A stretch of DNA of 7,750 nucleotides from Chamaesiphon sp. (GTDB lineage Bacteria > Cyanobacteriota > Cyanobacteriia > Cyanobacteriales > Chamaesiphonaceae). Where the stretch lies: positions 1 through 7,750 of the forward strand of contig JAGVCD010000423.1 of NCBI GenBank assembly GCA_020059425.1, in the 5' to 3' direction. The notes under the pieces are model-generated. The model saw only the letters and a list, made by a program, of their open reading frames with translations, was not told the origin of the DNA and made no database searches. Both the position numbers and the translations under genes were made by a program. Shown here in pieces: positions 5,427 to 7,750 of the stretch (position 1 is its first letter; the number at the start of each line of letters is the position of its first letter).

Positions 5427-5780
5427 TTAGTCCCATGAGGGACATTTTTTTTCTGCTCGTTTTTTGATCATGCTTTCTACTTCTATGGTGTCTGACACAT
5501 AGCGATCGACATACACTTCTTTAGAGATTTTGCCATCGCTAAGCTTGCCAGTTTCTACTAGGCGAGAAAATTTTAAGATGGTATCTGTGTTAGAAGTAAT
5601 GTCTTCTTCAACCTCTGCCAGTGTTTTAGTTTGGCGGGTGAGACAATATTGAAGAACGGCATGATTAACCTCGTTGGTGAAAACCAATGACTTGGTTTTT
5701 AGCTGAATTACTGGTAGTTCTTCTGCAATTTGTTTTAGTGGTGTAACTGGTGTTAGGGCAATTAGGAGAGCAGTTAACAT
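5427..5780 (-). CDS. hypothetical protein, putative winged-helix fold
   Basis: This 117-residue protein is not recognised. The first 14 residues are hydrophobic (MLTALLIALTPVTP) but lack the basic start of a signal peptide. Residues about 36-93 have a plausible winged-helix rhythm: NEVNHAVLQYCLTRQ, then TLAEVEEDI, then NTDTILKFSRLVETGKL, then a short wing ending in EVYV. The tail is Lys-rich (IKKRAEKKC). No Shine-Dalgarno sequence precedes ATG 5780, but a 12-bp palindrome lies just upstream. It follows the gpI-like gene by 63 nt, where a lambda-type phage would have the large tail-tip gene J, so it appears to be a replacement or insertion. A regulatory role is inference. Confidence 0.5.
   Translation of the reverse strand: MLTALLIALTPVTPLKQIAEELPVIQLKTKSLVFTNEVNHAVLQYCLTRQTKTLAEVEEDITSNTDTILKFSRLVETGKLSDGKISKEVYVDRYVSDTIEVESMIKKRAEKKCPSWD
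5430..5452 (+). terminator. intrinsic-terminator-like hairpin and T8 run on the + strand
   Basis: GTCCC (5430-5434), loop ATGA and GGGAC (5439-5443) are followed by A and eight T residues (5445-5452). The orientation is for a + strand transcript, yet the flanking genes are on the - strand and the element covers the 3' end of the 5427-5780 gene. It may end antisense transcription, or be a by-product of Lys codons. Confidence 0.35.
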
Positions 5781-5788
5781 AGAGCTTT

Positions 5789-5800
5789 TTGATATATCAA
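5789..5800. promoter_or_regulatory. 12-bp perfect palindrome upstream of the 117-residue protein gene
   Basis: TTGATATATCAA is a perfect palindrome ending 8 bp upstream of ATG 5780 on the - strand. If a DNA-binding protein uses it, it would act at the 5' end of the 5427-5780 gene. A chance AT-rich palindrome is also possible. Confidence 0.3.
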
Positions 5801-5843
5801 TAACTCATTCAGTAATCACCTGTCCTAATCGGGATGAATTAGC

Positions 5844-6401
5844 TTATCGTCGATTAACTGTAGTACCAGCCGATATTACCCGACCCTTAATGAATACTCG
5901 ACCATAGGCGATCGGAATGGCTTCGCCGTCGGTGATGGTACCAGCAGTATTGATACTGGTGCTTTGGGTATTACCGTTATCGCTTTTGCCCTTAGATAAT
6001 AATTGAGAGACACCGGATAAAAGTAAAGCGGCTCCGATCGAACTACCAGTAATTACGCCACTGCCGAGTAAGCCGATCGAGAAGGGGACAAAGGCGGTAA
6101 ATACGAGTAGAGCAACCCCGGCAATAATTTTGCCAACACCACCGGAACCAACTGCTATGGGCGCAACAACCATAAATAAGGGGGCAGGGGCGATCGCTAG
6201 TTCGTCAGCATCACAATCTAATTCGTCTAACAAGACTTGGTAGCTAATACCTCTACTTTCTGACCCAATTAGATATGGTCTAAAACCTTGGCAGTTGGCA
6301 GCCAGGGCGCTGAATACTTCTTTGGCGGAATCTACTATGAATTGATGATGGTGGCCAAAGGTGTTGGCCATATCTCCGACTAAGCGCACATTAACTAACA
6401 T
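5844..6401 (-). CDS. I: phage tail assembly protein, lambda gpI-like
   Basis: This 185-residue protein matches the lambda tail assembly protein I layout. An N-terminal domain (about 1-72: MLVNVRLVGDMANTFG, SAKEVFSALAANCQGFRPYL, YQVLLD) is followed by a hydrophobic Gly/Ala-rich middle (about 73-135) that could form two membrane-spanning or membrane-active helices. The conserved-looking end is DGEAIPIAYGRVFIKGRVISAGT (158-180). AAGGAT lies about 6 nt upstream of ATG 6401. In lambda, gpI acts with gpK, gpL and gpM in building the tail tip before J is assembled. The gpK-like gene lies directly upstream here, as in lambda, but no J-like gene follows. Lambda gpI is longer (about 223 residues), so this is a compact version. 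Confidence 0.8.
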   Translation of the reverse strand: MLVNVRLVGDMANTFGHHHQFIVDSAKEVFSALAANCQGFRPYLIGSESRGISYQVLLDELDCDADELAIAPAPLFMVVAPIAVGSGGVGKIIAGVALLVFTAFVPFSIGLLGSGVITGSSIGAALLLSGVSQLLSKGKSDNGNTQSTSINTAGTITDGEAIPIAYGRVFIKGRVISAGTTVNRR

Positions 6402-6426
6402 ATTTAAATCCTTGCTTAGTAGTTGT

Positions 6427-6447
6427 ATCCACGCGCGTGGATTTTTT
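6427..6447 (+). terminator. terminator-like perfect palindrome and T-run between the gpK-like and gpI-like genes
   Basis: ATCCACGCGCGTGGAT (6427-6442) is a 16-bp perfect palindrome that could fold as a 6-bp stem with a GCGC loop. With the last T of the stem, a run of six T residues (6442-6447) follows on the + strand. It sits in the 53-nt gap between two - strand genes, so as a terminator it is in the antisense direction. On the - strand it would only be a leader hairpin ahead of the gpI-like gene. Confidence 0.4.
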
Positions 6448-6454
6448 ATAGTCT

Positions 6455-7198
6455 TTATGCACTACGAAACTTCCAAATTGAATCAGTTTGTCGCCGTCCT
6501 TCATCACCATAAATACTGCGTTCTGATAGCCGACCATAAAAGTGCTGCAAGATTTCTGACCGTTCTACATTATCGACTATAGCGACATGGTTAGGACTGG
6601 TAATACCTTCTGGAGAACGCCAGCGCACGGTCATTAGGACTAAATCACCACGCTCAATGGTCGTATTTGGGGGATGGCGATCGAAGTGGATGGGTAGCAT
6701 CTGGCGGTAGGTATCCCAGCCAGGGGTGTCCCAGTCAAAAACACCATCAGCATTTTTGAGCGATCGGGGATGGTCGGTTAATTCGATTCCTCGCTCCAGT
6801 CGATACCAATCTTGCACCAAAGTCCAACAATCTGCTGCCCAGTAAATAAACTCTCTACCGAGTAGGGGCTGAATAGTATGGGGGTCATAGTAGTATTCTT
6901 TTCCGGTTGGCAAACTAAATACGTATAGTGGTACGTTGAGTTGCTTAGAGGTTTGAATATCGGCAAAGGACAGGTCACTATCGTTGGTGTGCGAGTGCCA
7001 GATGAAATCAGCTTTCTCTACCCTTGCCCATATCTGGGGGTCAATCACAAAGTCGTTTTCGGGATGGGGGGCTAGGTTTTCGGCAACGATAATTTCACCC
7101 TCGGTGACGATGCCGCAGGATTCTTGAGGATATTTCTTCACGCATATCTCTTGAATCTGGGCAACAGTGTTTGGGTCTAAGCCGTTTTGCTGCTGCAT
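6455..7198 (-). CDS. K: phage tail assembly protein, lambda gpK-like (JAMM plus NlpC/P60)
   Basis: This 247-residue protein has the two-domain form of lambda K. Residues about 1-112 are a JAMM/MPN metalloprotease fold, with E26 in QESCGIV, H68-S-H70, S77 and D80; the HxH-to-Ser gap is six residues rather than the usual seven. Residues about 118-247 are an NlpC/P60 peptidase with the nucleophile C124 in AADCWTLVQDWYRLERG, H204 in SPNHVAIVDN, and H219 as a possible third residue. Such proteins act during tail-tip assembly and may help penetration of the cell wall. It is the first gene of the leftward operon, with the gpI-like gene 53 nt downstream. No Shine-Dalgarno sequence is evident; AT-rich TATAGT/TATAGG boxes (7231-7243, - strand) may hold the promoter. 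No gpM/gpL homologues precede it. Confidence 0.85.
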   Translation of the reverse strand: MQQQNGLDPNTVAQIQEICVKKYPQESCGIVTEGEIIVAENLAPHPENDFVIDPQIWARVEKADFIWHSHTNDSDLSFADIQTSKQLNVPLYVFSLPTGKEYYYDPHTIQPLLGREFIYWAADCWTLVQDWYRLERGIELTDHPRSLKNADGVFDWDTPGWDTYRQMLPIHFDRHPPNTTIERGDLVLMTVRWRSPEGITSPNHVAIVDNVERSEILQHFYGRLSERSIYGDEGRRQTDSIWKFRSA

Positions 7199-7282
7199 TG
7201 AGTTAGTAGTTATGGTATTTGTTTTCTTAACCTATAACTATAAATAAAAAGAGGCTAATGCGTCTTCAGTTAATGTCCTTAA

Positions 7283-7429
7283 TTGAATAGTCTGAATCTG
7301 AATCTGACAAGCCAGAGAGAAAGAAAGACAGCCAGCCAGTCATTCAAATTTCTACATCAATCAACCAAACAAAAAAACAAAGGCAAAAGCCAACACGATA
7401 ATCTCTCTCTAGGCTATCAGACTATTTGA
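7283..7429 (+). repeat. nested inverted repeats, candidate structured leader or cruciform
   Basis: Outer arms AATAGTCTGA (7286-7295) and TCAGACTATT (7417-7426) are perfectly complementary, and in RNA they extend to 13 pairs with two G-U pairs. Inner arms 7310-7320 (AGCCAGAGAGA) and 7404-7415 (TCTCTCTAGGCT) pair over 11 positions with one bulged A. The right-hand arms are separated by one base, so both stems are compatible in one fold with an A/C-rich apical loop of about 83 nt. Confidence 0.4.
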
Positions 7430-7447
7430 AACCTGGGCATCGGCTAT

Positions 7448-7460
7448 AGAGCTTAGCTCT
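7448..7460. promoter_or_regulatory. 13-bp palindrome in the putative start region of the right-end gene
   Basis: AGAGCT and AGCTCT flank a single T. The palindrome lies 21 bp before ATG 7481 and overlaps a TATAGA box (7445-7450) that could serve as a -10 element; no good -35 box is seen. It is suitable as an autoregulatory operator for the winged-helix protein. Confidence 0.35.
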
Positions 7461-7480
7461 CTTCTGAAAGGAAGATGATT

Positions 7481-7750
7481 ATGATAAATTCTACCTGGCA
7501 ACCAGCCCATACTATTAAAGCTTATCCAGAATTGCAGGGATACTTTAACCGGGGCGAAAACCATTTACTAGCCTACCTACATAATTGGACTGCTCAGCTT
7601 ACCCGCAAAGGAAAGAGTCTAAACCCGGAATGGGTGTTTTTGACTCAGCAACAAATTGCCGAGGCGATCGACTACTCGATTTCTTCGGTGAAGAGATTTG
7701 TGCGGCAAGTGAATCAGAAAATTGAAGGGGCAATTCAGGTGCGATCGCGG
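7481..7750 (+). CDS. partial winged-helix DNA-binding protein, possibly replication-related
   Basis: The frame opens at ATG 7481, preceded by a good ribosome binding site (AAAGGAAG, 7467-7474), and remains open to the window end, giving 90 residues of an incomplete protein. Residues about 52-80 form a clear helix-turn-helix (VFLTQQQIAEAIDYSISSVKRFVRQVNQK) of the kind found at the N-terminus of plasmid and phage replication initiators and of MarR/GntR-like regulators. The region before it (TIKAYPELQGYF, LLAYLHNWTAQL) is helical. It faces away from the gpK-like gene, and its upstream region carries palindromes and a large inverted repeat. Without the C-terminal part, replication initiator versus transcription regulator cannot be decided. 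Confidence 0.65.
   Translation, partial: MINSTWQPAHTIKAYPELQGYFNRGENHLLAYLHNWTAQLTRKGKSLNPEWVFLTQQQIAEAIDYSISSVKRFVRQVNQKIEGAIQVRSR

Larger units (their letters stand above)
7199..7480. other. divergent intergenic region with nested inverted repeats
   Basis: There is no gene in this 282-bp stretch. It holds AT-rich promoter-like sequence for the leftward gpK-like gene (7231-7250). It also has a 6-bp tandem repeat (TCTGAA, TCTGAA, TCTGAC; 7291-7308), a G-poor A/C-rich tract (about 7340-7380), two nested inverted repeats (7283-7429), a copy of the AACACGATAATCT motif (7392-7404), and a 13-bp palindrome (7448-7460). The combination would suit a control region or replication origin, but no iteron array or DnaA box array is evident. 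Confidence 0.5.

Noticed and set aside
5374..5445. ATG 5445 as start of the two-RHH zinc-ribbon protein
   Set aside because: It would overlap the 3' end of the upstream gene and its added residues look non-coding; ATG 5373 has AAAGGA at good spacing.
6361..6978. Frames at 6361-6582 (+) and 6778-6978 (-)
   Set aside because: Both lie largely within the gpK-like or gpI-like genes and show no motifs of their own.
1..7750. CRISPR array, tRNA, rRNA, insertion sequence or attachment site
   Set aside because: I saw no regularly spaced direct repeats, no cloverleaf or rRNA segments, no transposase or integrase reading frame and no core att duplication.

Overview
The window looks cyanobacterial. By my count CGATCG, the core of the HIP1 palindrome GCGATCGC, occurs about two dozen times, where about two would be expected by chance. 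It is spread over every module, so the element has probably resided in cyanobacteria for a long time. The gene content is that of a temperate phage, prophage or phage-plasmid: tail-assembly proteins, an M15 endolysin-like enzyme, a probable small terminase, a Cro/CI-type repressor, a ParB-like protein, several ribbon-helix-helix (RHH) proteins and a winged-helix protein that may serve replication. I see no transposase, integrase, tRNA, rRNA or CRISPR array.

Left part (1-2385, + strand): the 3' part of a gene read in two frames. A GGGAAAG heptamer lies in the correct register for -1 slippage, which is the layout of the lambda G/G-T tail chaperone. It is followed by an M15 peptidase with peptidoglycan-binding repeats, a small-terminase-like helix-turn-helix protein whose start overlaps the peptidase stop, and a coiled-coil protein with a C-terminal membrane anchor that could be holin or XhlA-like.

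Control and segregation part (2396-4714): a leftward XRE repressor faces a rightward operon encoding a small RHH protein, a ParB-like protein with a C-terminal winged helix, and a small putative DNA-binding protein. The divergent region holds three TGTGAG half-sites beside the repressor gene. It also holds a near-consensus sigma70 promoter in front of the RHH gene, flanked by a perfect 11-bp inverted repeat. No ParA ATPase is visible.

Leftward part (4653-7198, - strand, transcribed right to left): a lambda gpK-like protein (JAMM plus NlpC/P60), a lambda gpI-like protein, a 117-residue putative winged-helix protein, a protein with two RHH-like units and a zinc ribbon, and a further small RHH protein overlapping it. 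The gpJ-like tip protein expected after gpI, and gpM/gpL expected before gpK, are absent.

Right end (7199-7750): a 282-bp intergenic region with nested inverted repeats and operator-like palindromes precedes a + strand winged-helix gene that runs off the window. Overall this reads as a rearranged phage or phage-plasmid in which virion genes are interleaved with a dense set of small DNA-binding proteins. All functional calls come from reading the sequence only; no database search was possible.
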